From NCBI GenBank assembly GCA_015064135.1, contig SVSU01000004.1, positions 1 through 42,092 of the forward strand: a DNA stretch of 42,092 nucleotides, written 5' to 3'. Shown here in pieces: positions 1 through 7,598 of the stretch. Every line of letters begins with the position of its first letter. Position 1 is the first letter of the stretch. Made by a program: the position numbers and the translations under genes. This stretch comes from Oscillospiraceae bacterium. GTDB taxonomy: Bacteria; Bacillota; Clostridia; Oscillospirales; CAG-272. A model generated the notes under the pieces. That model worked only from the letters and a program-made list of their open reading frames with translations, made no database searches and was not told where the DNA came from.

Positions 1-89
1 CCGAACTTTTCATCGGGAGCGTACCATCTGGAATCCCAGTTCTTGATTACGCCGACACGAAGGCCGTGCGGATTAACTTTCTGTCCCAT
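1..89 (-). CDS. rpsC: 30S ribosomal protein S3, N-terminal fragment
   Basis: The first 29 codons of S3 are visible, beginning MGQKVNPHGLRVGVIKNW, which is the conserved S3 N-terminus; the rest lies beyond the left edge. S3 is a 30S head protein at the mRNA entry channel. The ATG at 87-89 (complement) is preceded by GAGGAGG, which overlaps the stop codon of rplV, so the two genes are probably translationally coupled. The gene is truncated only by the window edge. Confidence 0.96.
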   Translation of the reverse strand, partial: MGQKVNPHGLRVGVIKNWDSRWYAPDEKF

Positions 90-104
90 CTATCGACTGC
101 CTCC

Positions 105-440
105 TCATTCTTTTTCAGCCACTGCGATTGTGATGTGGCTGGTTCTCTTCATGATTCTGTCTGCGGAACCCTTACCCTTGGGCATGATTCTCTTCATTGT
201 CATGCCGGGGCATACGAAGCACTCGGATACATAGAGATTTTCGGGGTTCATGGAGAAATTGTTCTCAGCATCAGCTGCTACCTTTGTGAGGAGCTTGAGA
301 ATGTGCTCGCTTGCAGCCTTGGGTGTTGTCTTGAGAATACCTACCGCTACTCCAACGTCCTTGCCTCTGATGAGGTCGAGAACGATCTTAACCTTGCGAG
401 GGGAGATGCGGATATGCTTCTGTGTGGACTTTGTTTCCAT
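105..440 (-). CDS. rplV: 50S ribosomal protein L22
   Basis: A 111-residue protein, the usual L22 length. It starts METKSTQKHIRISPRKVKIV and carries the typical SPRK..VLDLIRGK N-terminal region and a basic C-terminal hairpin (GMTMKRIMPKGKGSADRI) that in this family reaches into the nascent-peptide exit tunnel. L22 binds 23S rRNA during early 50S assembly. It lies between rpsS and rpsC in the standard S10 operon order, with 25 nt to rpsS. Confidence 0.97.
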   Translation of the reverse strand: METKSTQKHIRISPRKVKIVLDLIRGKDVGVAVGILKTTPKAASEHILKLLTKVAADAENNFSMNPENLYVSECFVCPGMTMKRIMPKGKGSADRIMKRTSHITIAVAEKE

Positions 441-465
441 TGTTTCTTATATCCTCCCTTTCGCC

Positions 466-747
466 TTATTTACCGTTGTTAGAGGTCTTGGAGCCTGCGT
501 GACCCTTAAAGGTTCTTGTAGGAGCAAACTCACCGAACTTGTGACCTACCATATCCTCTGTCACATATACGGGAACGTGCTTCTTACCGTCGTGAACGGC
601 TACTGTATGACCAACAAATTCCGGGAATATTGTAGAGGCTCTTGACCATGTCTTGAGCACCTTCTTTTCGCCCTTTTCGTTCATTTCGCAAACTCTCTTG
701 TAGAGCTTTTCTTCAATGAACGGTGCTTTCTTTAAACTTCTGCTCAT
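466..747 (-). CDS. rpsS: 30S ribosomal protein S19
   Basis: A 93-residue protein starting [15 protein letters not shown], the S19 hallmark. The central [23 protein letters not shown] region and the RTFKGH tail are conserved in the family. S19 sits in the 30S head next to S13 and contacts the A-site tRNA region and the 50S bridge. It follows rplB after 18 nt and has a GGAGG-type ribosome binding site upstream of the ATG. Confidence 0.97.
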   Translation of the reverse strand: MSRSLKKAPFIEEKLYKRVCEMNEKGEKKVLKTWSRASTIFPEFVGHTVAVHDGKKHVPVYVTEDMVGHKFGEFAPTRTFKGHAGSKTSNNGK

Positions 748-765
748 TTATGTTTGCCTCCTTCC

Positions 766-1593
766 TTACTTGCTTCTGCGCTTAACGATCATCTTGTCGG
801 TTCTTGCCTTCTTGTTACGAGTCTTGTAACCCAGAGCAGGCTTACCCCAAGGAGTAACAGGACCGGGACGACCGATGGGAGAACGTCCTTCACCACCACC
901 GTGAGGGTGATCGCAGGGGTTCATTACGGAACCGCGAACTGTGGGACGGATACCCATGTGTCTCTTCTTACCTGCCTTACCGATCTTAACGGTATCGTGT
1001 TCGATGTTGCCAACCTGACCGATTGTGGCCTTGCAGTCGGAACGAACATAACGCATTTCGCCGGAGGGGAGACGAACCATTACCAGGTTGCCTTCCTTAC
1101 CCATAACCTGAGCCTGTGTACCTGCGGAACGAACAAGCTGACCGCCCTTTCCGGGAGAAAGCTCGATGTTGTGCACGAAGGTACCATCCGGAATCTTACC
1201 GATGGGCAGTGTGTTGCCCGCTACGATATCTGCGCCTTCGCCGGAGTACAGAACTGCGCCGTCTGTTACGCCAACGGGAGCCACGATGTAGCTCTTCTTA
1301 CCTGCTTCGTCCTGAAGGAGAGCAATGTAAGCGGTTCTGTTGGGGTCGTACTCAACGCCGATAACGGTCTGAGCCATTGTGTTCTGTCTCTTGAAGTCGA
1401 TGATACGGTACTTCTGTCTGTTTCCGCCGCCCTTATGACGTACGGTGATGCGGCCATAGCTGTTACGGCCTGCGTTCTTCTTCTTTGTAGCGAGAAGGCT
1501 CTTTTCGGGAGTGAACTTTGTTACTTCATCAAAGGAAGGAACAGACATATGTCTTCTCGCCGGGGTAGTCGGCTTATACTTGATTGTAGGCAT
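766..1593 (-). CDS. rplB: 50S ribosomal protein L2
   Basis: A 275-residue protein, normal for L2. It starts [17 protein letters not shown] and contains the C-terminal motif [19 protein letters not shown], whose histidine in GGGEG-type context lies close to the peptidyl-transferase centre in known ribosomes. L2 is needed for subunit association and peptide-bond formation. A GAAGGAGGAA ribosome binding site precedes the ATG, and rplW lies 18 nt upstream. The 390-residue ORF on the other strand is a shadow of this gene. Confidence 0.98.
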   Translation of the reverse strand: MPTIKYKPTTPARRHMSVPSFDEVTKFTPEKSLLATKKKNAGRNSYGRITVRHKGGGNRQKYRIIDFKRQNTMAQTVIGVEYDPNRTAYIALLQDEAGKKSYIVAPVGVTDGAVLYSGEGADIVAGNTLPIGKIPDGTFVHNIELSPGKGGQLVRSAGTQAQVMGKEGNLVMVRLPSGEMRYVRSDCKATIGQVGNIEHDTVKIGKAGKKRHMGIRPTVRGSVMNPCDHPHGGGEGRSPIGRPGPVTPWGKPALGYKTRNKKARTDKMIVKRRSK

Positions 1594-1611
1594 TTTCGCT
1601 TCCTCCTTCTA

Positions 1612-1908
1612 TTAGTTCATACCTTCGAAGAATTCGATTGTCTTGGAATCGTCAGTCAGTGTTACGATTGCCTTCTTCCAAGATGCAGTCTTACCTGCAA
1701 TGTAGCGAACTCTCTTGGTCTTAGCCTTCATGTTCATTGTGTTTACAGCCTTAACTGCAGTTCCGGGGAACATTGCTTCAACAGCCGCTGCGATGTCTGC
1801 CTTTGTAGCATCCTTTGCAACCTCGAAGGTGTACTTCTTGTCTGCGATCATGTCCATGGACTGTTCAGTGATAAGGGGTCTGATAATGATGTCCTGAATG
1901 TACTTCAT
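1612..1908 (-). CDS. rplW: 50S ribosomal protein L23
   Basis: A 98-residue L23 with the typical IIRPLITEQSMDMI start and VNTMNMKAKTKRV segment. L23 surrounds the exit-tunnel mouth and docks trigger factor and signal recognition particle in bacteria. Its ATG overlaps the TAA stop of rplD by one base (TAATG), indicating tight translational coupling with L4. Confidence 0.97.
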   Translation of the reverse strand: MKYIQDIIIRPLITEQSMDMIADKKYTFEVAKDATKADIAAAVEAMFPGTAVKAVNTMNMKAKTKRVRYIAGKTASWKKAIVTLTDDSKTIEFFEGMN

Positions 1909-2531
1909 TACGCATATACCTCCTGAATCTTCATAGCTGCATCCTTTGCAACAACGAACGAATCACAGTTAAGGATGTCGTATACGTTGATGGTGTTGCT
2001 GAGAGCAACCTTTACGCCGGGGATGTTGGAGAAGCTCTCGTATACCATATCGTTCTTCTCGGGGAGAACAACGAGAACCTTCTTGCCTGCACCGATGGCG
2101 GAGAGCATCTTCACCATGGGCTTTGTCTTGTATTCTGTTGCTGTGATTGCATCAACAACGATCATCTCGCCTGCTGCAACCTTGGAAGAGAGTGCGCTTG
2201 TCATAGCCAGAGCGCGAACCTTCTTGTTCAGCTTTGTCTTGTAGAGACGGGGCTTCGGGCCGAGTGCGATACCACCGTGTGTCCACTGAGGAGCTCTTGT
2301 GGAGCCCTGACGTGCACGGCCTGTACCCTTCTGTCTCCAGGGCTTCTTACCGCCGCCGGATACTTCGGTACGGGTGAGGGTGGACTGTGTACCCTGTCTC
2401 TGGTTTCCGAGGTAACTCTTTACTGCCGCATGGAGGACAGCACCGTTTACGTCACAAGCAAATACGCTGTCAGCAAGGTTAATTGTACCTACTTCAGCAC
2501 CTGCCATGTTTACAATCTTCAGTTCGGGCAT
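1908..2531 (-). CDS. rplD: 50S ribosomal protein L4
   Basis: A 207-residue L4. The central extended loop GTQSTLTRTEVSGGGKKPWRQ followed by KGTGRARQGSTRAPQW is the exit-tunnel loop diagnostic for L4. In Enterobacteria L4 is also the autogenous repressor of its own S10 operon, acting on the leader RNA; whether that holds here is unknown, but the operon has a folded leader (see 3725-3968). It is coupled to rplW and lies 20 nt after rplC. Confidence 0.97.
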   Translation of the reverse strand: MPELKIVNMAGAEVGTINLADSVFACDVNGAVLHAAVKSYLGNQRQGTQSTLTRTEVSGGGKKPWRQKGTGRARQGSTRAPQWTHGGIALGPKPRLYKTKLNKKVRALAMTSALSSKVAAGEMIVVDAITATEYKTKPMVKMLSAIGAGKKVLVVLPEKNDMVYESFSNIPGVKVALSNTINVYDILNCDSFVVAKDAAMKIQEVYA

Positions 2532-2551
2532 TTTTTCTTCCTCCTTCCGAC

Positions 2552-3184
2552 TTATGCTTTCACGCTGTCACGGATGAACACGATTCCGCCCTTCGCGCCG
2601 GGTACTGCGCCCTTGATCGCGATGAGGTTCTTTTCTGTGTCAACCTTAACAACTTCGAGATTAAGAACAGTAACCTGTTCGTTACCGTACTGACCTGCCA
2701 TCTTCTTGTTCTTGTAGATTCTGGAAGGTGTGGAGTTCTGACCGAGAGAGCCGCCGTGACGGTGAACAGGACCGCCGCCGTGTGTCATTCTCTTGATCTT
2801 GAAGTTCCATCTCTTAACAACGCCGGAGTAACCGTGACCCTTTGTAATGCCTGTAATGTCGACCTTGTCGCCAGAAGCGAAGGTATCGGCAGCAATTACA
2901 TCGCCTACGTTCAGTGCGGAGATGTCGTCAAGACGGAATTCCTTCAGGTGACGCTTTGCAGAAACGCCTGCCTTCTTGAAGTGACCTGCAGCGGGCTTGT
3001 TAACAAGCTTTTCGCGCATATCCTCGAAAGCGAGCTGAACTGCTTCGTAACCGTCAGTTTCAACTGTCTTCTTCTGTGTGATAGCACAGGGACCGGCTTC
3101 AATTACCGTTACAGGGATAACTGTGCCGTTTTCCATGAAAATCTGGGTCATACCCAGCTTCTTTCCGATGATGCCTTTTTTCAT
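2552..3184 (-). CDS. rplC: 50S ribosomal protein L3
   Basis: A 210-residue L3 starting [16 protein letters not shown], the conserved N-terminus, and containing the [27 protein letters not shown] loop region in two conserved blocks. L3 is one of the first proteins to bind 23S rRNA and its loop approaches the peptidyl-transferase centre. The ribosome binding site is AGGAGGAAG just before the ATG. Upstream is an unusually long gap of 228 nt to rpsJ that can fold. Confidence 0.97.
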   Translation of the reverse strand: MKKGIIGKKLGMTQIFMENGTVIPVTVIEAGPCAITQKKTVETDGYEAVQLAFEDMREKLVNKPAAGHFKKAGVSAKRHLKEFRLDDISALNVGDVIAADTFASGDKVDITGITKGHGYSGVVKRWNFKIKRMTHGGGPVHRHGGSLGQNSTPSRIYKNKKMAGQYGNEQVTVLNLEVVKVDTEKNLIAIKGAVPGAKGGIVFIRDSVKA

Positions 3185-3412
3185 CGTTTTTCTTCCTCCT
3201 ATAAAAGGTTATTGGTTGATGCTGTGGGTTTTCCGGGAGCCGCCCGGAGCATCAACATGACCTTGACCGTCATCAAGCCGGGACTCTGCAGCAGGAAAAC
3301 TGCTCATCCTTCACAGAGGGGTTGTCCCCTGCGCGCTCTGCACGGTTGGTAATGGCTTTGTGTGGGTTTGCAGGACTCGCCTGCATGGGTTTTGGGTTGA
3401 TCCCGAGCCGAC
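3185..3412 (-). promoter_or_regulatory. Structured intercistronic region between rpsJ and rplC
   Basis: In most bacteria rpsJ and rplC are separated by tens of bases; here the gap is 228 nt and GC-rich. A 9-bp perfect stem pairs 3215-3223 (GTTGATGCT) with 3248-3256 (AGCATCAAC) and encloses a second perfect stem CCGGG/CCCGG (3233-3237 with 3243-3247). Further upstream in the transcript are GCAGG/CCTGC and AGGGG/CCCCT hairpins. The fold lies about 15-30 nt before the rplC ribosome binding site. I infer a cis-acting RNA (attenuator, autoregulatory binding site or processing site); no U-run follows the main stem, so it is not an obvious terminator. Confidence 0.5.
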
Positions 3413-3724
3413 TTACAGCTTCAGGTCGATATCAACACCGGCGGGAAGTTCAACAGACATGAGAGCTTCAACAACCTTCTGGGAAGGCTTGATGATCTCA
3501 ATGAGTCTCTTGTGAGTTCTCTGTTCGAACTGTTCGCGGCTATCCTTGTACTTGTGGACTGCACGAAGGATGGTGATGATTTCCTTTTCTGTGGGGAGCG
3601 GAACAGGACCGGAAACTTCAGCGCCGTTTCTCTTTGCGATCTCAACGATCTTTTCGGCCGCCTGGTCTACCAGTGTGTGTTCGTAGCTCTTGAGTCTGAC
3701 TCTGATCTTCTCGTTTACTGCCAT
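3413..3724 (-). CDS. rpsJ: 30S ribosomal protein S10
   Basis: A 103-residue S10 (NusE), first gene of the operon. The sequence [20 protein letters not shown], the GPVPLPTEK segment and the [16 protein letters not shown] block are diagnostic. S10 is in the 30S head and also partners NusB in transcription antitermination. A strong GAGGAGG ribosome binding site lies upstream of the ATG, after the long leader. Confidence 0.98.
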   Translation of the reverse strand: MAVNEKIRVRLKSYEHTLVDQAAEKIVEIAKRNGAEVSGPVPLPTEKEIITILRAVHKYKDSREQFEQRTHKRLIEIIKPSQKVVEALMSVELPAGVDIDLKL

Positions 3725-3968
3725 GGTGTGCCTCCTCTATGGATTATATAATAAATGGAAGTCGAGGCGATAAACACGCGGCCGGGTGTGTCTTTTCTCG
3801 GCTTAACATAAACCGAATCGGACAACGCTAAGGAGAAAAGTGTTGACTGACCCGGCGGAGCATATTCATACTCGCCCGATTTACTCGGACATACTCAGCG
3901 GAAATTCCCTGTTTTTGCATGACAGTATTCGCAAAAACAGCAACCTCCCGCATCAACGCACATCAAGT
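3725..3968 (-). promoter_or_regulatory. S10 operon 5' leader RNA, folded
   Basis: Between the predicted start of transcription (about 3968) and rpsJ lies a leader of about 245 nt. It holds a perfect 10-bp hairpin (3909-3918 with 3931-3940, CTGTTTTTGC/GCAAAAACAG) and a long two-part stem: GCCGGGT 3781-3787 with ACCCGGC 3850-3856, and CTTTTCTC 3792-3799 with GAGAAAAG 3833-3840. Ribosomal-protein operons are often autoregulated through such leaders (L4 for S10 operons). Which protein binds here is not shown by the sequence. Confidence 0.6.
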
Positions 3969-3974
3969 GAGACC

Positions 3975-4003
3975 ATTTTATCATATTTTTTGCTCAAAAT
4001 CAA
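3975..4003 (-). promoter_or_regulatory. Promoter of the S10 operon
   Basis: Reading the minus strand, TTGATT (-35) and TAAAAT (-10) are separated by 17 bp. This is a good match to the housekeeping sigma-70/SigA consensus and the only one seen upstream of rpsJ. The spacer is A-rich. Confidence 0.75.
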
Positions 4004-4482
4004 GGGTTTTAACCATATTCCGCCTTTCACAAGTAGGAGAAATTTAACACAAACCACGTTGTGTTTTTGTGCAGTTTGTGCAGATGTGGCTTTTTAGGGG
4101 GAGAAAGAGGGGGCTTTAAGCAATGTAGTAGTGTTGCAGACGTATTGACTTCAAGTCGTTTGTTGGCTTTCGCATAATCTGTACTTTAAATTACAGGGAT
4201 ATAGCGAAAGTGGGGCTTTTGTTTATGTATCGTTACTGTTTATTACAGCGATAAGGCGAACAAACAGCGTTAATCGAACTTTTTCTTTTGTCCACGCAAA
4301 AGAAAAAGGTTGGAAGCGCTGTTCGTTCGCTATATCACTATAACCCACAGCAACGATTCAAAAACCAACCGCCTCACGTTCACCATACCCCTGCAACCCA
4401 CAGCACTGCCCCCCCTATCCAAACCAAAACTTAAAATAATCTCGACTTCATGTATAATATCCCCCCAAATCCCCATCCCCCA
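4004..4482. other. Intergenic region between two divergent units
   Basis: No convincing coding sequence. Besides the inverted repeat at 4198-4336, the stretch has G-runs near 4096-4120, C-runs near 4408 and 4460-4482, and two copies of AACCCACAGCA (about 4342 and 4394). The ORFs listed in the track here lack ribosome binding sites and family features. Confidence 0.6.
4198..4336. repeat. Nested inverted repeat, possible MITE-like or extragenic palindromic element
   Basis: Three nested arms share one centre: GATATAGCGAA 4198-4208 with TTCGCTATATC 4326-4336 (11 of 11); GCGAACAAACAGCG 4256-4269 with CGCTGTTCGTTCGC 4317-4330 (13 of 14); and CTTTTTCTTTTG 4279-4290 with CAAAAGAAAAAG 4297-4308 (12 of 12, six-base loop TCCACG). 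The outer two right arms overlap, so the arms are alternatives in part. There is no ORF inside. It may be a non-autonomous mobile remnant or a repeated palindrome; copy number cannot be judged from one window. Confidence 0.55.
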
Positions 4483-4511
4483 TTGATTTTTCCGCAAATA
4501 TATGCTATAAT
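4483..4511 (+). promoter_or_regulatory. Promoter of the ECF sigma factor gene
   Basis: TTGATT (4483-4488) and TATAAT (4506-4511) with a 17-bp spacer, about 95 bp before the sigma-factor start. This looks like a housekeeping promoter, so basal expression would not need the ECF factor itself. Confidence 0.75.
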
Positions 4512-4606
4512 GATAACCGAAATGTTGCCACCAACAACTTTTCGAAAAAAGCACCCGGCACACAACCGAAAGTCTACATATTACTATATAGAGATCATAA
4601 CGAACG

Positions 4607-5257
4607 ATGATATTGAAAAAAGCCGCCATCCCACCACAGGATGAGCACAAAACATCTCCCCCAAAAGACGACGATTGCGAGAAACTCATCGCCTCAGCCA
4701 AAAACGGCGACAGCAATGCTTTCGGACAACTGGTGGAGATCTATGAAAAATTTGTATATGCCGCCGCTTGCCGAACCCTGTCCGTATCGGGATTGGGTAC
4801 CTCAGAGGCAGAAGATATTGCACAAGCTTCTTTTCTCAAAGCATGGCGTTCTCTCGCCTCCTTCAGAGAAGACTGTGCTTTTTCCACATGGCTCTACCGA
4901 ATCACACTGAACACCGCCAAAGATTATATCCGTTCCCATGTCCGCCACGGCACCCTCCCCTTGTGTTTTGAGGAGGGAGAGGACGGCGAAGAATGCATCA
5001 TCGACATTCCCGTAACGGAAGGCGCAGATATCCCGGAGGATGCGCTCGACAAAAAAGAACTGATTCTCGCCGTCCGTGAAGCCATCGAAAAACTCCCCGA
5101 GGATCAAAAAAAGGTGATCATTTTACGAGACATCCACGAATTGCCATACAGCGATATTTCTGCCATGCTGGGTATTGAGATCGGAACGGTAAAATCCCGT
5201 ATTAACCGAGGCAGGCAGGCGCTGAAAGCCATTCTCAGCACCAAAAACCTCCTCTGA
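4607..5257 (+). CDS. ECF-type RNA polymerase sigma factor
   Basis: A 216-residue sigma-70 family protein of the extracytoplasmic-function type, with only regions 2 and 4. Region 2 covers about residues 38-115, with AEDIAQASFLKAWRSL and FSTWLYRITLN as the core-binding and -10-recognition helices. Region 4 covers about 160-212 (LPEDQKKVIILRDIHEL, then YSDISAMLGIEIGTVKSR, the helix-turn-helix that reads the -35 element). It would redirect RNA polymerase to a small stress regulon. The ribosome binding site is weak (GAG at 16 bases), so the exact start is less certain. The next gene, 144 nt downstream, is probably its anti-sigma factor. Confidence 0.93.
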   Translation: MILKKAAIPPQDEHKTSPPKDDDCEKLIASAKNGDSNAFGQLVEIYEKFVYAAACRTLSVSGLGTSEAEDIAQASFLKAWRSLASFREDCAFSTWLYRITLNTAKDYIRSHVRHGTLPLCFEEGEDGEECIIDIPVTEGADIPEDALDKKELILAVREAIEKLPEDQKKVIILRDIHELPYSDISAMLGIEIGTVKSRINRGRQALKAILSTKNLL

Positions 5258-5327
5258 AGAACAAATTTTGAACATAATGGGAACTTTTATCTCCTCATTA
5301 TCGTCAAAACAACGCACGGCAAACACG

Positions 5328-5341
5328 TTGTTCATGAACAA
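5328..5341. other. Perfect 14-bp palindrome in the sigma / anti-sigma gap
   Basis: TTGTTCATGAACAA is its own reverse complement and lies 60 bp before the next start codon. It may be a dimeric repressor operator or a small RNA hairpin; a chance occurrence is possible. Confidence 0.3.
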
Positions 5342-5401
5342 TCTGCTGTGCAAAACTCAACGAAGGGACGTCTCCGAAAAAGGAGCATCACAATTTATTC
5401 T

Positions 5402-6415
5402 ATGAACGACAACAGCATAAACAGCGAACTCGGACATTCCGACAACAACAGCGAGAATTGTCCCCTGTCGCCGGATGAATGCGTGTTGATCCGACACAGC
5501 ATCTCACTTGCATTTCCTTGCCCAAAGGGAACTATCAAGAACGGGGTAATGAAGCAAATCCGCGCGGAAACGCTCAGAAGGCGTCGGATGAAACAATTTG
5601 TTCGTTATGGCAGCATAGCGGCCTGCTTCTTCCTTCTCCTCGGCATTACCTTGGGCATCTCTCCTCTTATCGACAGAGCGATGACGAAAAACACCGCAGC
5701 GGAAGCGGATGCAAGTCTTGCTGCCGAAGATGTCTATGCATATGCCGCCGTCGGAACAACAAGCACCACCGCATATTCGGCAGAAATGTCAAAAACCGAA
5801 GCAAAAACAAACGGCAGCAATGGTACTGCGGCAGACGAAAACACGGAAGAAGCACCTGCCGTGATGAAGAGTTTCCTCCAGAGCACACCTTCCTTCGCCG
5901 CCGACAAAGCAGCCCCTCCCGTTGACGACTGCGATGCCGTCTCCCGTGAGGAAGTTTGTGAAGCCGAAGAATATGACCTGAAAAAACAGGAACTCACCGA
6001 GAAACCCACCGCCGCCCTCGACAGCGGAACGGGAAATGGGGCAAACTGCGCAGCGGCTCCCGAAGCCATGGCAGATGCAATCAGCGAAGAGTCGGGAGCC
6101 TGCTTTCCTGCGGAGGAAGGCATCACCCTTGATTCCGTCCCCACCGCTTATGCATCTGCAGAAACGTGCTTCGCCTGCACCATGCACGGAACTGCCGCAC
6201 ACAGCTCCTATCACCTGTTCACCGACGAACTCATCGCTTATGTGGGCGAGGATGCCTTCGACGCATGGTACAGTACAGAAGAAGCAGCAGACGAATGCGG
6301 CATTCCCTCCGTCGCTTCCATGGTTCGCTATTTCGGCATAGACCGCGAGGCTTTTGTCCGCATCACCGAAGGCTCCGGCATATATTACAGCCTCGAAACC
6401 ATTTTCCCCGAATGA
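5402..6415 (+). CDS. Putative membrane anti-sigma factor with extracellular C-terminal domain
   Basis: A 337-residue single-pass protein. Residues 1-65 are cytoplasmic and end in a basic stretch (LRRRRMKQ); residues about 70-88 form one membrane segment (IAACFFLLLGITLGI); residues 90-265 are a low-complexity Ala/Glu/Thr-rich linker; residues about 268-337 form a compact domain (FTDELIAYVGEDAFDAWY ... MVRYFGIDREAF). Topology and position directly after an ECF sigma gene suggest a regulator that holds the sigma factor at the membrane. No zinc-binding HxxxCxxC motif is visible. I prefer ATG 5402 (AAGGAG lies 16 nt upstream) over the GTG at 5348 without any site. The C-terminal domain is not one I can name. 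Confidence 0.65.
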   Translation: MNDNSINSELGHSDNNSENCPLSPDECVLIRHSISLAFPCPKGTIKNGVMKQIRAETLRRRRMKQFVRYGSIAACFFLLLGITLGISPLIDRAMTKNTAAEADASLAAEDVYAYAAVGTTSTTAYSAEMSKTEAKTNGSNGTAADENTEEAPAVMKSFLQSTPSFAADKAAPPVDDCDAVSREEVCEAEEYDLKKQELTEKPTAALDSGTGNGANCAAAPEAMADAISEESGACFPAEEGITLDSVPTAYASAETCFACTMHGTAAHSSYHLFTDELIAYVGEDAFDAWYSTEEAADECGIPSVASMVRYFGIDREAFVRITEGSGIYYSLETIFPE

Positions 6416-6419
6416 TCTG

Positions 6420-6458
6420 TCTCCCGACCGTCCGAAAAGGATGGAACGGGAGATTTTC
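6420..6458 (+). terminator. Terminator of the sigma / anti-sigma unit
   Basis: TCTCCCG (6420-6426) pairs with CGGGAGA (6447-6453), extended inside by CCGTCC/GGATGG around a GAAA loop, and followed by TTTTC. Confidence 0.8.
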
Positions 6459-6515
6459 ATTTATCTGCACACAAAACCAAAAGTGCAAAATAATGGTTTT
6501 TTACTCATATCGCTA

Positions 6516-6544
6516 TTGAAAAAGCAGACGGAATGATGTATAAT
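6516..6544 (+). promoter_or_regulatory. Promoter of the aldolase gene
   Basis: TTGAAA (6516-6521), 17-bp spacer, TATAAT (6539-6544), 60 bp before the start codon. Confidence 0.75.
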
Positions 6545-6603
6545 AAGGTTGCAAAAACAAAAATCACTGTCATGGACAGTTCTGTATATGGAGGATTTAC
6601 ATT

Positions 6604-7494
6604 ATGACAAACACAAAGCCCGAAAAGCTGAAAGGCGTATTCCCGGCACTCATGACCGCGTTCAAAGACGATGCGGCAAGATCTTTTGACTGCGAAAACA
6701 CAAAGAAGCTCTGCCGTTTCCTGGCTGACACAGGCGTTCACGGTCTCTATGTAGGCGGCTCCAGCGGAGAAATGATCCTCATGACCGTTGACGAAAGAAA
6801 GGCACTTCTCGAGGCTACCATGGAAGTGGCAAAGGAAACAGGCATCGCCATCATCGCACACACAGGTGCCATGTCCACCGCCGACACCCTTGAGCTGACT
6901 CGCCACGCGGAATCCGTTGGTGCGGATGCTGTATCTTCCGTAACCCCTCTCTACTTCAAGTATACCGTTCGCGAGGTAAACTACTACTATGAGCGCATTG
7001 CGGGCGAAACCAACATTCCCGTTATCATTTACAACATTCCCGGTCTGACAGGTCTCTCCCTGAACAGAGAACAGCTCGGCACCCTCCTCTCCATCCCCGG
7101 TGTGGGCGGTATGAAGTTCACCTGTTCCGATTTCTGCCAGCTTGAACGTCTGGTTTCCGACCACCCCGACAAGATCTTCTACAACGGTGCGGACGAAATG
7201 CTTCTCTCCGGTCTGGCAGCAGGTGCTGACGGCGGTATCGGAACCACATACAACTTCATGCCCGAGAAGTTCGTTAAGATCTACAACGATTTCAAGGCAG
7301 GCAATATGGCAGACGCGCTCAAGACCCAGGGCGAAGCAAACGAGATCATCTGCGCCATCCTGAAGCACGGCGGTATGCCTTCCTCCAAGTATCTCATCAA
7401 CCGCAGAGGATTTGAATACGGCATCTGCCGCGAGCCTTTCATGCCCCTTCCCAAGGAATCCATGGAAGCGCTGGACAAACTGCAGCTCATATAA
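6604..7494 (+). CDS. N-acetylneuraminate lyase-like aldolase (DHDPS/NAL superfamily)
   Basis: A 296-residue class I aldolase with the TIM-barrel hallmarks of the dihydrodipicolinate synthase / N-acetylneuraminate lyase family: GGSSGE near residue 50 (carboxylate binding), Tyr143 in IIYNIPG and the Schiff-base Lys171 in GGMKFTCSD. The segment ADGGIGTTYNFMP matches sialic-acid lyases better than dapA enzymes, so cleavage of sialic acid or a related 2-keto-3-deoxy acid is my best guess. GGAGG lies 10 nt before the ATG. The rest of a nan pathway (nanE, nanK, transporter) is not in the window, so substrate is uncertain. It has its own promoter. Confidence 0.8.
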   Translation: MTNTKPEKLKGVFPALMTAFKDDAARSFDCENTKKLCRFLADTGVHGLYVGGSSGEMILMTVDERKALLEATMEVAKETGIAIIAHTGAMSTADTLELTRHAESVGADAVSSVTPLYFKYTVREVNYYYERIAGETNIPVIIYNIPGLTGLSLNREQLGTLLSIPGVGGMKFTCSDFCQLERLVSDHPDKIFYNGADEMLLSGLAAGADGGIGTTYNFMPEKFVKIYNDFKAGNMADALKTQGEANEIICAILKHGGMPSSKYLINRRGFEYGICREPFMPLPKESMEALDKLQLI

Positions 7495-7526
7495 TCAATC
7501 CCCCTTATTTTTGGTGAATTTTGTCC

Positions 7527-7554
7527 TTGAAATCCCCCTTGTTTCCGATATAAT
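7527..7554 (+). promoter_or_regulatory. Promoter of the DUF4838 lipoprotein gene
   Basis: TTGAAA (7527-7532), 16-bp spacer, TATAAT (7549-7554), 45 bp before the start codon. Confidence 0.7.
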
Positions 7555-7598
7555 AGGAATAACATAATTGCCGTTTGCGTCAAAGGAAAGGACAGACC

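Noticed and set aside
754-1926. 390-codon plus-strand ORF opposite rplB and rplW
   Set aside because: It lies entirely over strongly conserved ribosomal protein genes on the other strand, has no ribosome binding site and its translation has no family pattern; it is a codon-bias shadow.
3300-3390. 37-codon minus-strand ORF (starting MQASPANPHK) in the rpsJ-rplC gap
   Set aside because: No ribosome binding site and no recognisable product; the RNA structure explains the gap better.
3909-3940. Hairpin CTGTTTTTGC/GCAAAAACAG as a terminator upstream of rpsJ
   Set aside because: Not followed by a U run on the minus strand; more likely part of the leader fold.
4534-4590. ECF-type autoregulatory promoter (CAACTTTT ... 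GTCTACA) before the sigma factor
   Set aside because: The two elements are 29 bp apart, while ECF promoters normally have about 16-17 bp; the housekeeping promoter at 4483 fits better.
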